Below are positions 36,723-45,760 of a DNA stretch of 64,000 nt, in pieces. Under the pieces are notes generated by a model. It was not told the DNA's origin, searched no databases, and saw only the letters and a list, made by a program, of their open reading frames with translations. Location: positions 57,985 to 121,984 of the forward strand of contig NZ_KZ559469.1 of assembly GCF_002850745.1 (NCBI RefSeq), read 5' to 3'. The DNA comes from Nonomuraea indica. GTDB lineage: Bacteria; Actinomycetota; Actinomycetes; Streptosporangiales; Streptosporangiaceae. Within the stretch, counting starts at the first letter, position 1, and the number at the start of each line of letters is the position of its first letter. The position numbers were made by a program, and so were the translations under genes.

Positions 36723-38006
36723 CTACGAGACGCCGTACGAGGCGACGGGCACGCTGTGCAGGTGGGCGACGGCGCCGGAGTAGACCTCCATGAGGTGCGT
36801 GGCGGTGGCCTGCCAGCCGAAGCCGGCGGCGTGCCGGCGGGCGCCCTCCGACAGGTTGGCGCGCCAGCGCGGCGAGGTGACGAAGCGGCGCAGCGTGCGC
36901 GCCCACTCGTAGGGGTCGTGGCCGTCCACGAGCACGCCGGACACCCCGTCGCGCACGGCGGTGCGCAGCCCGCCGACGGCCGCCGCGGCGACGGGCGTCC
37001 CGCAGGCCTGGGACTCCAGGGCGACGAGGCCGAACGACTCGCTGTAGGAGGGGACGACGGTGACGTCGGCGGCGCGGTACCAGTCGGCCAGCTCCTGCTG
37101 GGGCGCGGGCGGCACGAGGCGCACCACGTCGGAGACGCCCAGCTCGGCGGCCAGCTCGGCGAGGTGGGAGGGCCGGGCCAGGCCGTTGCCCGAGGGGCCG
37201 CCCACGCAGGCGACGACCAGGTGCTCGCGCAGCGACGGGTCCTCGATGAGCATGCGGGAGGCGGCGCGCAGCAGCACGTCGGGGGCCTTGAGCGGCTGGA
37301 TCCGGCCGACGAACAGCAGCACGCGGGCGTCCTGCGGCAGGCCAAGGCGGCGCCGGGCGGCGCCCTGGGAGGCGGGCTCGAAGACGGTGAGGTTGACGCC
37401 GGGGTTGACGACGGCGACGCGGTTCTCCTGCGCGCCGTACAGGTCGATCAGCTCGCGCGCCTCGTCGTCGGTGTTGGCGACGAGGCGGTCGGCGATCTCC
37501 ACGACCTGCTGCTCGCCGAGGACGCGGGCCTGCGGCTCGGGCCTGTCGTCGGCGGCGAGGAGCTGGTTCTTGACCTTGGCCATGGTGTGCATGGTGTGCA
37601 CGAGCGGCACGCCCCAGCGTTCCTTGGCCAGCCAGCCGACCTGGCCGGACAGCCAGTAGTGGGAGTGGATGAGGTCGTAGCGGCCGGGGTCGTACATGGC
37701 CTCGGTGCGCAGGACGCCGGACAGGAACGCGCAGAGCTGGCCCGGCATGTCGGCGCGGTCCAGCTCCTCGTACGGTCCGGCGGTGAGGTGGCGGACGAGG
37801 ACTCCGGGGGCCAGTTCGGCCACCGGCGGCAGGTCCCTCGCGGTGGCCCGGGTGAAGATCTCCACCTCGACCCCGAGCTGGGCGAGCCGCTTGGCCGATT
37901 CGACGATGTACACGTTCATGCCGCCGGCGTCGCCCGTGCCGGGCTGGTCCAGCGGCGACGTGTGCATGCTGATGGTCGCGACCCGGTTGACCCGTCGTCG
38001 CCTCAC
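36723..38006 (-). CDS. mshA: D-inositol-3-phosphate glycosyltransferase (mycothiol synthesis)
   Basis: I chose GTG 38006 because GGAGGT lies eight bases upstream. The 427-residue GT-B enzyme transfers GlcNAc to inositol 3-phosphate, the first step of mycothiol synthesis. Visible are [20 protein letters not shown] at the N-terminus, [40 protein letters not shown] and the nucleotide-sugar site [20 protein letters not shown] with the E-x7-E pair. Its presence alone marks an actinobacterium. Confidence 0.95.
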   Translation of the reverse strand: MRRRRVNRVATISMHTSPLDQPGTGDAGGMNVYIVESAKRLAQLGVEVEIFTRATARDLPPVAELAPGVLVRHLTAGPYEELDRADMPGQLCAFLSGVLRTEAMYDPGRYDLIHSHYWLSGQVGWLAKERWGVPLVHTMHTMAKVKNQLLAADDRPEPQARVLGEQQVVEIADRLVANTDDEARELIDLYGAQENRVAVVNPGVNLTVFEPASQGAARRRLGLPQDARVLLFVGRIQPLKAPDVLLRAASRMLIEDPSLREHLVVACVGGPSGNGLARPSHLAELAAELGVSDVVRLVPPAPQQELADWYRAADVTVVPSYSESFGLVALESQACGTPVAAAAVGGLRTAVRDGVSGVLVDGHDPYEWARTLRRFVTSPRWRANLSEGARRHAAGFGWQATATHLMEVYSGAVAHLHSVPVASYGVS

Positions 38007-38110
38007 CCGACACCACCTCCAAACGATTGACAACTGCCCGCATCTTTCCGGCATTCCCGACAAAGGGTCACGGCGGGGTGTGCCGGGACCGCCCTGGCAG
38101 GATGTGGGCC

Positions 38111-38854
38111 ATGAAGAAGACGGCTGTGGTGACGGGCGCGAGCAGCGGGATCGGCGAGGCGACGGCCAGGCGGCTGGCCGCCGCGGGCTACGACGTGGTG
38201 GCGGGCGCCAGGCGGCGCGAGCGGCTGGACGCGCTGGCCGCCGAGGTGCCCTCCATCAGGCCCGTCACCCTCGACGTGACCTCGCAGGAGTCCGTCGAGG
38301 CGCTGGCCGCCTCCTTGGAGCGCTGCGACGTGCTGGTCAACAACGCCGGCGGCGCGCTCGGGGCGGAGAGCGTCGCGGACGGGCGGCCCGACGACTGGCA
38401 GCGGATGTACGACACCAACGTGCTCGGCACCCTGCGCATGACCCAGGCGCTGCTGCCCATGCTGGTCGAGTCGGGTGACGGGGTGCTGGTGCTGCTCACC
38501 TCGACCGCCGGGCTGGTGCCGTACGAGGGCGGCGGCGGGTACGTGGCGGCCAAGCACGCCCAGTCCTCCATGGCGGGCACCCTGCGCCTGGAGCTCGTCG
38601 GCCGGCCGGTGCGGGTCGTGGAGATCGCCCCCGGCATGGTGCGCAGCGAGGGGTTCGCGGTGACCCGCTTCCGCGGCGACGAGGCGGCCGCCGCCCGCGT
38701 GTACGAGGGCGTGCCCGACCCGCTGACCTCCGACGACGTCGCCGACGCGATCGCCTGGTGCGTCACCCGTCCCGCCCACGTGAACATCGACCGGATCGTC
38801 ATGCGCCCCCGCGCCCAGGCCGCCCAGCACAAGGTGCACCGGGTCAGTGGCTAG
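38111..38854 (+). CDS. Short-chain dehydrogenase/reductase
   Basis: I chose ATG 38111 ([19 protein letters not shown]); ATG 38102 is also possible. The 247-residue protein is a classical SDR with cofactor motif [14 protein letters not shown], catalytic Ser in LLTSTAGLV, and Tyr144 with Lys148 (GYVAAKHA). NADP is likely given the basic residues (ARRRERL) after strand 2. The substrate is unknown. It overlaps the methyltransferase gene by eight bases. Confidence 0.92.
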   Translation: MKKTAVVTGASSGIGEATARRLAAAGYDVVAGARRRERLDALAAEVPSIRPVTLDVTSQESVEALAASLERCDVLVNNAGGALGAESVADGRPDDWQRMYDTNVLGTLRMTQALLPMLVESGDGVLVLLTSTAGLVPYEGGGGYVAAKHAQSSMAGTLRLELVGRPVRVVEIAPGMVRSEGFAVTRFRGDEAAAARVYEGVPDPLTSDDVADAIAWCVTRPAHVNIDRIVMRPRAQAAQHKVHRVSG

Positions 38855-39635
38855 ACCGGTCGGCTCCATCACCAGGGGCACCACGGCCCACAACCGGCTG
38901 CGGCGGTCCGACCGATGGATCGTCGCGGCGCACGGCGGGCTGCTCCGCGCCGCCGAACGGCCGCTGGTGGTGGATCTCGGCTACGGCGCCTCGCACGCCA
39001 CCACGCTGGAGCTGTTCACCAGGCTCCGGCGCGTCCGGCCCGACGTGGAGGTGACGGGCCTGGAGATCGACCCGGCCCGCGTCGCCCTGGCCAAGCCGCA
39101 CGAGCGGCCGGGGCTGAGCTTCTCGCTGGGCGGGTTCGAACTGCCGGTGCCGCGCCCGCCGGTGCTGGTGCGCGCCTTCAACGTGCTGCGCCAGTACGAC
39201 GAGGCGGAGGCGTGGCACTACTGGGACGTGCTGTGCGGCGCCCTCGCACCCGGCGGCGTGCTGGTGGAGGGCACCTGCTCGGAGGTGGGCCACCGGGCCG
39301 TGTGGGTGGGCCTGTCACGCGAGGGGCCGCGGACGCTGACCTTCTCGGCCCGCTTCGACGCCTTCGACCGGCCGTCCGACCTGGCGGACCGGCTGCCCAA
39401 GACGCTGATCCACCGCAACGTGCCGGGCGAGCGGATCCACGCCTTCCTGCGCGATTTCGACCGCGCGTGGGCGGTGAGCGCCCCGTACGGCGTCCACGGG
39501 GCGCGCCAGCGGTGGCTGGCGGCGGTCGCCGCGCTGAGCGGCTCCTGGCCCGTGCCGCGGCACCCGCCGCTGGGCGGCACGGCGCGCTGGCGGCTCGGCG
39601 AGCTGACGCTGCCCTGGGCCGCGGTCGCCCCCTGA
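38847..39635 (+). CDS. Class I SAM-dependent methyltransferase-like protein
   Basis: The GTG start at 38847 lies inside the end of the SDR gene. The 262-residue protein has a Rossmann motif I (LVVDLGYGASHATTLELF), an acidic residue after strand 2 (VTGLEIDPARVALA), and LVRAFNVLRQYDEAEAWHYW followed by LAPGGVLVEGTCSE. The loop between motifs is shorter than usual. The substrate is not evident. Actinobacterial relatives are annotated only as methyltransferases. Confidence 0.75.
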   Translation: MARPVGSITRGTTAHNRLRRSDRWIVAAHGGLLRAAERPLVVDLGYGASHATTLELFTRLRRVRPDVEVTGLEIDPARVALAKPHERPGLSFSLGGFELPVPRPPVLVRAFNVLRQYDEAEAWHYWDVLCGALAPGGVLVEGTCSEVGHRAVWVGLSREGPRTLTFSARFDAFDRPSDLADRLPKTLIHRNVPGERIHAFLRDFDRAWAVSAPYGVHGARQRWLAAVAALSGSWPVPRHPPLGGTARWRLGELTLPWAAVAP

Positions 39636-39704
39636 GCCCCATCCGCCACCCGACGGCCGCGTGAGGCCGATGTCACCTTTTCCCGGATGTCTGCTCGACA
39701 GGGT

Positions 39705-39714
39705 GTAGTACTAC
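39705..39714. promoter_or_regulatory. Palindrome gtagtactac, likely BlaI-type operator
   Basis: The perfect 10-bp palindrome GTAGTACTAC lies five bases before the GTG start of the BlaI-family gene. BlaI/MecI repressors bind ACTAC/GTAGT dyads, so autoregulation of a nearly leaderless transcript is likely. Confidence 0.6.
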
Positions 39715-39718
39715 GCTG

Positions 39719-40081
39719 GTGCGTGTGAAGGGTCTTGGCGAGCTCGAACGCAGCATCATGGACATCCTCTGGGCGCAGAGCGGCGCGCTCACCGCCCGCG
39801 AGGTCGGCAGGCTCATCGCCGACCGTGACCTGGCCCCCACTACGATCATGACCGTCCTCGACCGGCTCACGCGCAAGGGCTTCCTCGAGCGCACCCGTGA
39901 CGGCCGGGCGTGGCGCTATGCTCCCGCGGCGACCCGCGACGCGTACGTCGCCGAGCTTATGCTGGAGGCGTTGGACATGACGGGCGACCGGTCCGCCGCC
40001 CTGACGCGCTTCGCCCAGGCCGTGTCGGGCCGGGAGGCGGAGATCCTGCGCAGAGCCCTTACGGAGCTGGAGGACGAGTGA
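39719..40081 (+). CDS. BlaI/MecI/CopY family transcriptional repressor
   Basis: This 120-residue winged-helix repressor begins GELERSIMDILWAQSGALTAREV and has the recognition helix in LAPTTIMTVLDRLTRKGFLE. It ends with a dimerisation segment (REAEILRRALTELEDE). It overlaps the M56 peptidase gene by four bases (GTGA). In related systems the peptidase cleaves the repressor after a signal; whether the signal is a beta-lactam here is not known. Confidence 0.92.
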   Translation: MRVKGLGELERSIMDILWAQSGALTAREVGRLIADRDLAPTTIMTVLDRLTRKGFLERTRDGRAWRYAPAATRDAYVAELMLEALDMTGDRSAALTRFAQAVSGREAEILRRALTELEDE

Positions 40082-40983
40082 TCACGGCAGCGGCGCTGGC
40101 AGCGCTCGCTCTGGCGTGCGCAGTCGGCTCCTGGCGTTTCACGACGGCCCGGTGGACCTCCCGGGCGCCCCGGATCGCGATCATCCTCTGGCAGTCCCTC
40201 GGCGTGACGTGGGGGCTCGCCACCACGGGCGCGATGCTGGCCTACGCCGTCGAGCCCTACGGGATGGGCGTGCTGCCGGGCCTGATCGCCTTCGCCGACG
40301 GCCGGGCGCCCGGCGAGCCGTGGGACGCGTTGCACGTGCTCGCCATGGTCGCGGGCCTGACGGCGCTGACCGTGCTGGTCGCTGTCCTGCTCACCGCGGG
40401 CGTGCAGACGTTGCGGACGCGCCGCCGCCACCGCATGCTGCTCGCGCTGATCTCGCACGACAACCCGGTGCTGCCGGGCGTCCGGGTGCTCGACCATCCG
40501 GGCGCGGCGGCCTACTGCGTGCCCGGGCTGCGCTCGCAGGTGGTGGTCAGCGAGGGCGCGCTCAAGCTGCTCTCGCAGGACGAGATGGCGGCCGTGCTGG
40601 CGCACGAGGCCGCGCACGTGCGCGAGCGCCACGACCTGGTGCTCCTGCCGTTCGCCGCGCTGCGCAGGGCGCTGCCCTGGTCCAAGGTGGTGAGCGACGC
40701 CCAGTCCCAGGTGGAGTTGCTGGTCGAGATGGCGGCCGACGACCGCGCCCGCCGCTACTGCAGCCCGCGCAGGCTGGCCACGGCGCTGCTGAGGTTCGGC
40801 ACGGCCGGGGCCATGCCGACGCCCCAGGGCATGCTCGGCGTGCACGCCAACAGCCTCATGGCCAGGGTCGACCGGCTGGTCAAGCCGGCTCCCGAGCTGC
40901 CGATACGGCTGCGCTACGGGATGCTCGCCCTTTCCGTGACGTTGCTCACGTCCGCTCCCTTCCTGTGGGTCTACCAGCCCTGA
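40078..40983 (+). CDS. M56 family membrane metallopeptidase
   Basis: The 301-residue protein has membrane helices at the N-terminus, around residue 40-60 and 95-115 and at the C-terminus, with the zinc motif HEAAH (176-180) in a soluble loop preceded by LLSQDEMAAVLA and a downstream acidic ligand in ELLVEMAADD. M56 peptidases transduce signals to BlaI-type repressors; this pair is the common BlaI/M56 cassette of actinobacteria. The large extracellular sensor of BlaR1 is missing, so the stimulus is unknown. Confidence 0.92.
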   Translation: MITAAALAALALACAVGSWRFTTARWTSRAPRIAIILWQSLGVTWGLATTGAMLAYAVEPYGMGVLPGLIAFADGRAPGEPWDALHVLAMVAGLTALTVLVAVLLTAGVQTLRTRRRHRMLLALISHDNPVLPGVRVLDHPGAAAYCVPGLRSQVVVSEGALKLLSQDEMAAVLAHEAAHVRERHDLVLLPFAALRRALPWSKVVSDAQSQVELLVEMAADDRARRYCSPRRLATALLRFGTAGAMPTPQGMLGVHANSLMARVDRLVKPAPELPIRLRYGMLALSVTLLTSAPFLWVYQP

Positions 40984-41005
40984 CCGCTTGCGGGAGTTAG
41001 CCACC

Positions 41006-41025
41006 CTGTTTGCAATTGCAAGCAG
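41006..41025. promoter_or_regulatory. Palindrome upstream of XRE gene
   Basis: CTGTTTGCAATTGCAAGCAG contains the perfect 12-bp palindrome TTGCAATTGCAA and matches its reverse complement at 18 of 20 positions. It lies 20 bases before the regulator start, a likely autoregulatory site. Confidence 0.6.
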
Positions 41026-41044
41026 AGCGAGGCACACTGGAGGC

Positions 41045-41539
41045 ATGGCACTACCGAAGGTCGGCTCGATCGGCGAATACATCCGCGAGCAGCGGCAGCA
41101 GGCGAAGATCTCGCTGCGCCAGCTCGCGGCGGCGGCGGGGGTCTCCAACCCCTACCTGAGCCAGATCGAGCGCGGTCTGCGCAAGCCGAGCGCCGAGATC
41201 CTCAACCAGATCGCCAAGGGTCTGCACATCTCCGCGCAGGCGCTCTACGTGCAGGCGGGCCTCATCGAGGACCGTGAGACCCCGAGCGACGTCGTCGCCG
41301 CGATCAGGGCCGACACGCATCTCACCGAGCGGCAACGCCAAGTGCTGATCGACATCTACGAGTCGTTCCGCAAGGAGAAGCGCGCCGAGGATGAGCAGAC
41401 CTCCCAGAACGCTCACCCTCGGAGCGACTCCGTCACGGACGACGAGCAGCCGCTGCCGAAGGACTTCCTCGCCGCCCTCGAGCCCTATGCGGCGTCCGGC
41501 GACAACGGCACCGTCAACCAGGAAACCAAGGAAGGTTAA
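41045..41539 (+). CDS. XRE-family helix-turn-helix regulator (Rv0474-like)
   Basis: I chose ATG 41045. The 164-residue protein has an N-terminal Cro/C1 helix-turn-helix (IGEYIREQRQQAKISLRQLA, then GVSNPYLSQIERGLRKPS) and a C-terminal helical and acidic tail with LTERQRQVLIDIYESFRKEK. The order regulator-hbhA-DUF2516 matches Rv0474-Rv0476 of Mycobacterium tuberculosis. It probably controls the hbhA-like gene three bases downstream and itself. Confidence 0.88.
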   Translation: MALPKVGSIGEYIREQRQQAKISLRQLAAAAGVSNPYLSQIERGLRKPSAEILNQIAKGLHISAQALYVQAGLIEDRETPSDVVAAIRADTHLTERQRQVLIDIYESFRKEKRAEDEQTSQNAHPRSDSVTDDEQPLPKDFLAALEPYAASGDNGTVNQETKEG

Positions 41540-41542
41540 CCC

Positions 41543-41974
41543 ATGACGCTCGCCACCGAGGTCAAGAAGCTCACCGACTCCAAGCCGTTCTACGCCGTCG
41601 CCGGTGTCGGCGACTACGCGGTCGAGAAGCTGCGCGAGCTGCCCGAGCAGCTCCAGAAGCTGCAGGCCCGCCGCGGCGACCTGGCCAAGGAGCTGCCGGT
41701 CAGGGCGCGCACCTACGCCGACCTGGCCGAAGGCTTCGCCAAGGAGCTGCCGGAGAAGGCCCGCGAGTACGCCGATCAGCTCACCCAGCGCGCCACCCTC
41801 GTCTACGAGGACTTCGCCACCCGCGGCCGCAAGGTCGTCAGCCAGGTGAGCGGCGAGGCCGCGCTGGAGCTGGAGGAGGTGTCGGAGGCCGCCGAGCCGC
41901 CCGTCGCCACCCCGGTGACCCCCGCGAAGAAGACCCGCACCACCACCAAGGCCGCGCCCAAGGCCCAGGCCTGA
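41543..41974 (+). CDS. HbhA-like heparin-binding/coiled-coil protein
   Basis: The 143-residue protein starts MTLATEVKKLTDSKPFYAVAGVGDYAVEKLRELPEQ in the HbhA pattern, has a long amphipathic coiled coil (about 30-100), and a basic Lys/Thr/Ala tail (PAKKTRTTTKAAPKAQA), shorter than in mycobacteria. HbhA in mycobacteria is a surface adhesin; outside pathogens the family may organise lipid bodies or the envelope. It has no signal peptide. Confidence 0.85.
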   Translation: MTLATEVKKLTDSKPFYAVAGVGDYAVEKLRELPEQLQKLQARRGDLAKELPVRARTYADLAEGFAKELPEKAREYADQLTQRATLVYEDFATRGRKVVSQVSGEAALELEEVSEAAEPPVATPVTPAKKTRTTTKAAPKAQA

Positions 41975-41984
41975 TCCACACCGG

Positions 41985-42014
41985 AAGGCCCGCCCCCGGC
42001 CGGGGGCGGGCCTT
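41985..42014 (+). terminator. Terminator after hbhA-like gene
   Basis: A perfect 30-base palindrome (15-bp arms, minimal loop at CGGCCG) begins 11 bases after the stop codon and is followed by a short T run. Confidence 0.8.
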
Positions 42015-42095
42015 TCGTCGTTCGCGGAGTGCCCGCCGGGCGGGATGGGCCGTTAGGCTGGGTCCGTCATCGCGAGCGTCGGGCGGAGCGAACTC

Positions 42096-42467
42096 ATGGA
42101 CCTCATCAACGGCGGGCTCAACCTTCTCTTCCTGCTGCTCGCCATCGGCATCTTCGGCATGGCGGTCTACGCCTTCGTGCACGCGCTGCGGGTGCCCGAC
42201 AACGCCTTCATCTCGGCGGGCAAGCTCAAGAAGAACATCTGGCTGATCATCCTGGCGCTGGCCACCCTGTTCTCGGCGGGCGGGGCGTGGTCGTTCCTCC
42301 AGGCGTTCCTCCTGCTGGGCGGGATGCAGTTCATCGGGCTCGGCGCGGTCAACATCTTCTCGATCGCCGCGGTGATCGCCGCCGTCGTCTACATCGTGGA
42401 CGTCAAGCCCGCCGTGAAGGGCATGGGCGGCCGCGGCGGCAGCAGCGGCCCGTACGGACCCTGGTAG
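42096..42467 (+). CDS. DUF2516 family membrane protein (Rv0476-like)
   Basis: This 123-residue protein has three to four transmembrane segments (LLFLLLAIGIFGMAVYAFVH, IWLIILALATLFSAGGAW, FSIAAVIAAVVYIVDV) and a Gly/Ser-rich tail ending PYGPW. DUF2516 has no known function but is conserved beside hbhA in actinobacteria. Confidence 0.9.
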   Translation: MDLINGGLNLLFLLLAIGIFGMAVYAFVHALRVPDNAFISAGKLKKNIWLIILALATLFSAGGAWSFLQAFLLLGGMQFIGLGAVNIFSIAAVIAAVVYIVDVKPAVKGMGGRGGSSGPYGPW

Positions 42468-42569
42468 AGATCCGGCGCGCTCCGGCGGCGAACGACGGCC
42501 GGGACGCCTGAGTCACGGTCTCCGGCGCGCCCAGGCCGGCACCCGACGCTTCGCTGCGCCGTCGGCCGG

Positions 42570-43256
42570 CTAGCCCGGTCCGGCGCAGTCCTGCCGCACG
42601 CCCGAGCCGGCCTCCCGAGCGGCCCCGGGACGGCCGCCGGACGGGGCAGCGGTCAGGGCGGCCGCGAAGCCGTGCAGCAGGGCTTCGAGGGCGAAGTCGA
42701 ACCGGGACGCCGCATCGGATGTCGCGACGGCCGCGAAGAAGAGCGGGTAGGAGCCGGCGTCGACCGGCGGGCAGTCCGGCGCGAGGTCGGGGTGGGCGGC
42801 GGCGTGCCCCAGGACGAAGGCGGCCAGGGAGCGCACCACGTCGTGGGCCCGGGTCAGCTCGAAGCCCGCCGAGCGGAGCGACTCCAGCATGGCCTCCATG
42901 GTCCGCAGGTTGTGCGGGGTCGTCGCGGGCCGGGTGGCGACCAGGGCGATCAGGTTCGGATGTGCGGTGAGCGTGGCCAGGAACGCATGGGCGTACGCGC
43001 GCAGGCTCTCCTGCCAGGACGAGGCGGTCGGCGGCGGGGTGGTCTCCGAGACGAGCTGTTCGACGATCCCGTCCAGGAGAGCGTTCTTGTTCGGGACGTG
43101 GTGGTACAGCGTCATGGCCTCCACGCCGAGTTCGGCGGCGATCCGGCGCATCGACAGCGCCGTGAGGCCCTCCTGGTCGGCGAGGCGCACCGCTGCCCGC
43201 AGGATGGCCTGCCGGGTCAGCCCGGCCCGTTGCCCGCGCCCTCGGTTCGCTGTCAC
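42570..43256 (-). CDS. TetR family regulator with TetR_C-type ligand domain
   Basis: I chose GTG 43256 (VTANRGRGQRAGLTRQAIL). The 228-residue protein has a TetR helix-turn-helix (LTALSMRRIAAELGVEAMTLY, then HHVPNKNALLDGI) and a tetracycline-repressor-like C-terminal domain with PATTPHNLRTMEAMLESL and AAFVLGHAAAHP. It is divergent from a small deazaflavin-type reductase gene. A perfect 7-bp-arm palindrome and a further half-site lie in the shared promoter region. Confidence 0.9.
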   Translation of the reverse strand: MTANRGRGQRAGLTRQAILRAAVRLADQEGLTALSMRRIAAELGVEAMTLYHHVPNKNALLDGIVEQLVSETTPPPTASSWQESLRAYAHAFLATLTAHPNLIALVATRPATTPHNLRTMEAMLESLRSAGFELTRAHDVVRSLAAFVLGHAAAHPDLAPDCPPVDAGSYPLFFAAVATSDAASRFDFALEALLHGFAAALTAAPSGGRPGAAREAGSGVRQDCAGPG

Positions 43257-43274
43257 GTCGTCCCCCGCTTGACG

Positions 43275-43293
43275 ATTCTTATGGCGTAAGAAT
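43275..43293. promoter_or_regulatory. TetR operator palindrome
   Basis: ATTCTTATGGCGTAAGAAT has perfect 7-bp arms around a 5-bp centre. A third half-site (CGTAAGAATT, 43317-43326) lies nearer the reductase gene. Both genes would be controlled. Confidence 0.75.
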
Positions 43294-43338
43294 AGCGTGC
43301 CCCTCAAAACATACACCGTAAGAATTGGGGGGCCGATC

Positions 43339-43812
43339 ATGCTGAGCCGGGCCGTCAAGGCCTTCAAGCACTGGCAGTACCGCGGGGGCCGGCCGCGGCG
43401 GTGGGCCCGGATCGAGAACCGGCTGTGGGCTCTCGCGTTCGCCGCCGGCATCATGCCGAACAGAGCGGCCACGCTCGAGATCCGCGGCCGCAAGTCCGGC
43501 CGCCTCATCTCGTTCCCGGTCGCCATCGCCGGCCACGACGGTGAGCGCTATCTCGTCGCCATGCTCGGCGAGAAGACGAACTGGGTGCTCAACGCGCGCG
43601 CCGGAGACGGGCGGGCGGTGCTGCGCCACGGACGTCGCGAGGAGATCCGGCTGACGGAGGAGCTCTCCGACCGGCGCGCCGCGATCCTCCGCCGCTACCT
43701 GCAGGTGGCGCCCGGGGCGCGTCCCCACTTCCCCGTCGACCGTCACGCCCCGCTGGAGGAGTTCGAGCGCATCGTCGACCGCTACCCCGTCTTCCGCATC
43801 ACCTCGGCGTGA
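43339..43812 (+). CDS. Deazaflavin-dependent nitroreductase-like protein
   Basis: I chose ATG 43339 (MLSRAVKAFKHWQY), which has GGGGGG upstream. The 157-residue protein has the DDN-type split barrel: ATLEIRGRKSGRLISFPVA, then GERYLVAMLGEKTNWVLNARA and AVLRHGRREEIRL. Family members use F420H2 to reduce quinones or nitro compounds. It is controlled by the divergent TetR, so an inducible detoxification role is plausible. Confidence 0.85.
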   Translation: MLSRAVKAFKHWQYRGGRPRRWARIENRLWALAFAAGIMPNRAATLEIRGRKSGRLISFPVAIAGHDGERYLVAMLGEKTNWVLNARAGDGRAVLRHGRREEIRLTEELSDRRAAILRRYLQVAPGARPHFPVDRHAPLEEFERIVDRYPVFRITSA

Positions 43813-43896
43813 CGCCCGCTCCGGGCGCCGAGGCACGGTCCGCCTGACGGCGGGCTCCCCCGGCGCTGTCGGACCGAACCGCTACGATTTGCGGCC

Positions 43897-45519
43897 ATGA
43901 CGGGAATCAGGCACGTGCTCGCCATGGTGGGCGCGGCCGTTGTGGCGCTGACCTCCACGCCCGCCACGGCGACGGCGGCGGGGATCACCGACGAGATCAC
44001 CATGACGCTCCGCAAGGACGGCACGCTCCACGTCGTGGAGAAGATCACCGGCGGGTCGGGCGAGCTGAAGCGGACGTTCCTCACCAGGACCCGCCACGAC
44101 GACGGCAACGACCGCATCTACCGGATCACCGGCGTCAAGGGCGGCAAGCTCGCCGGCGACGTGCTCACCGTGACCGCGCCGGCCACCGTCGAGTACGACG
44201 TCCAGGGGGCCGTCACCCCGGCGGGCCAGGCGCAGGAGCTGCGCTGGTTCGCGGTCAGCGGCTGGAACACCCCCGTCGCCAAGGCCACCGTCGAGGTGAG
44301 CGGCCCAGGACAGGTGCAGAACCTGTCGTGCTTCGCCGGCGACCTGACCTCCGTCATCGGCTGCACCGCCGCCTCCATGGACCACGGCGCCACCGAGGCC
44401 GTCTTCGAGCAGGACGACCTCGCTCCCGGCCAGGCGCTCACCGTGATCGTCGGCTATCCCGAAGGAGCCTCCTCCGGCGCGCCGATCCTCGAACGGCGCT
44501 TCTCCCTGGCCACCGCCTTCACCCTCGACACCGTGACCGGCGGCGCGCTCGCCACGCTCCTGGTGCTCATGCTCGGCGGCACCGCGCTGCTCTACTGGAC
44601 GCGCGGGCGCGACGCCCGGGTCCTCGACCACGAGAAGGGCCGCGGGAAGGGCATGGCCGCGCCCGTCCAGAACGGCCACTTCAGCCCGCCCGACGGCGTG
44701 CGGCCCGGCCAGATCGGCACGCTGGTGGACGAGCAGGCCGACGTGATCGACGTGACGGCGACCATCGTCGACCTGGCCGTCCGCGGCTACCTCCGCATCG
44801 ACGAGCAGCCCCGGCAGACCTACGACGCGCCCGACTGGGTGCTGGTCAAGCTGCCCACCGCGCCCCCCGGCTCGCTGCTGCCGTACGAGCAGGCCCTCTA
44901 CGACGCGATCTTCGACGGACGGGACGCGGTGCCGCTGTCGCACCTGTCCGGCTCCTTCGCCAGCCACCTGGGAGAGGTGCGTGACGCCCTCTACGACGAC
45001 GTGGTGCGGCAGGGCTGGTTCGCCCGCCGCCCCGACACCGAGCGCACCCGGTGGACGACCCTCGGCGTGGTGCTCGTCGTGGCCGGACTGCTCGCGACGG
45101 CCGCGCTGGCCTGGATGACGACGTACGGGCTGATCGGGCTCGCGGTCGTCATCGGGGGCGGGGCGCTGGCCGTGGGCGGTCAGTACATGCCGGCCAAGAC
45201 CGCCAAGGGGTCGGCCGCGCTGGCGCACACCCTCGCGTTCCGCGAGTATCTCTTCTCCGGCGACCTGGGCGAGGTGCCGGAGCAGCACCGCGTCGAGCTG
45301 TTCTCCCGCTACCTGCCGTACGCGGTGATCTTCGACGGGGTGGAGCACTGGTCGCGGGTGGTCGCCTCGGTCACCGGCAACGGGCACCAGGCCGACAACC
45401 TCTACTGGTATCACGGACCCGCCGAGTGGGACCTGTCGAAGTTCGCCGGGTCGATGCGCACGTTCACCACGACCACGTCCGGAGCCATCTCGGCGACGCG
45501 CCAGTTCAGGAGCCTGTGA
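43897..45519 (+). CDS. DUF2207 domain membrane protein
   Basis: This 540-residue protein has a signal peptide (MTGIRHVLAMVGAAVVALTS, cleavage near AATAAA), an extracellular beta domain (ITDEITMTLRKDGTLHVVEK) typical of DUF2207, a transmembrane helix (about 210-230), a winged-helix-like cytosolic part (TLVDEQADVIDVTATIVDLA, VRGYLRI), two more helices near 390-425 and a C-terminal domain (FREYLFSGDLGEVPEQHRVE). The family is widespread and of unknown function. Confidence 0.85.
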   Translation: MTGIRHVLAMVGAAVVALTSTPATATAAGITDEITMTLRKDGTLHVVEKITGGSGELKRTFLTRTRHDDGNDRIYRITGVKGGKLAGDVLTVTAPATVEYDVQGAVTPAGQAQELRWFAVSGWNTPVAKATVEVSGPGQVQNLSCFAGDLTSVIGCTAASMDHGATEAVFEQDDLAPGQALTVIVGYPEGASSGAPILERRFSLATAFTLDTVTGGALATLLVLMLGGTALLYWTRGRDARVLDHEKGRGKGMAAPVQNGHFSPPDGVRPGQIGTLVDEQADVIDVTATIVDLAVRGYLRIDEQPRQTYDAPDWVLVKLPTAPPGSLLPYEQALYDAIFDGRDAVPLSHLSGSFASHLGEVRDALYDDVVRQGWFARRPDTERTRWTTLGVVLVVAGLLATAALAWMTTYGLIGLAVVIGGGALAVGGQYMPAKTAKGSAALAHTLAFREYLFSGDLGEVPEQHRVELFSRYLPYAVIFDGVEHWSRVVASVTGNGHQADNLYWYHGPAEWDLSKFAGSMRTFTTTTSGAISATRQFRSL

Positions 45520-45760
45520 GCGGCACGGCCGCGCCTCTGGACGCGCCGGGGCCCCGCGGCGGATGCTGTCGCTGGTGGCAGGTGGTGCGACCGGCGGCCG
45601 GGTGGGTAGCCGTCAGCGTGCGGGGCGGCCGCTCCCGCGGCGCGCGGCCGCCGCTCCCGGCCACCCGGCCCGGGGCACGCCGTCCCGGGCCGGCGTCCTG
45701 GGCCGCTGTCCTCGGCCACCGCCCAGGACGGCTGCCCTGGCCGCTGCGAAAGGACCTAGC

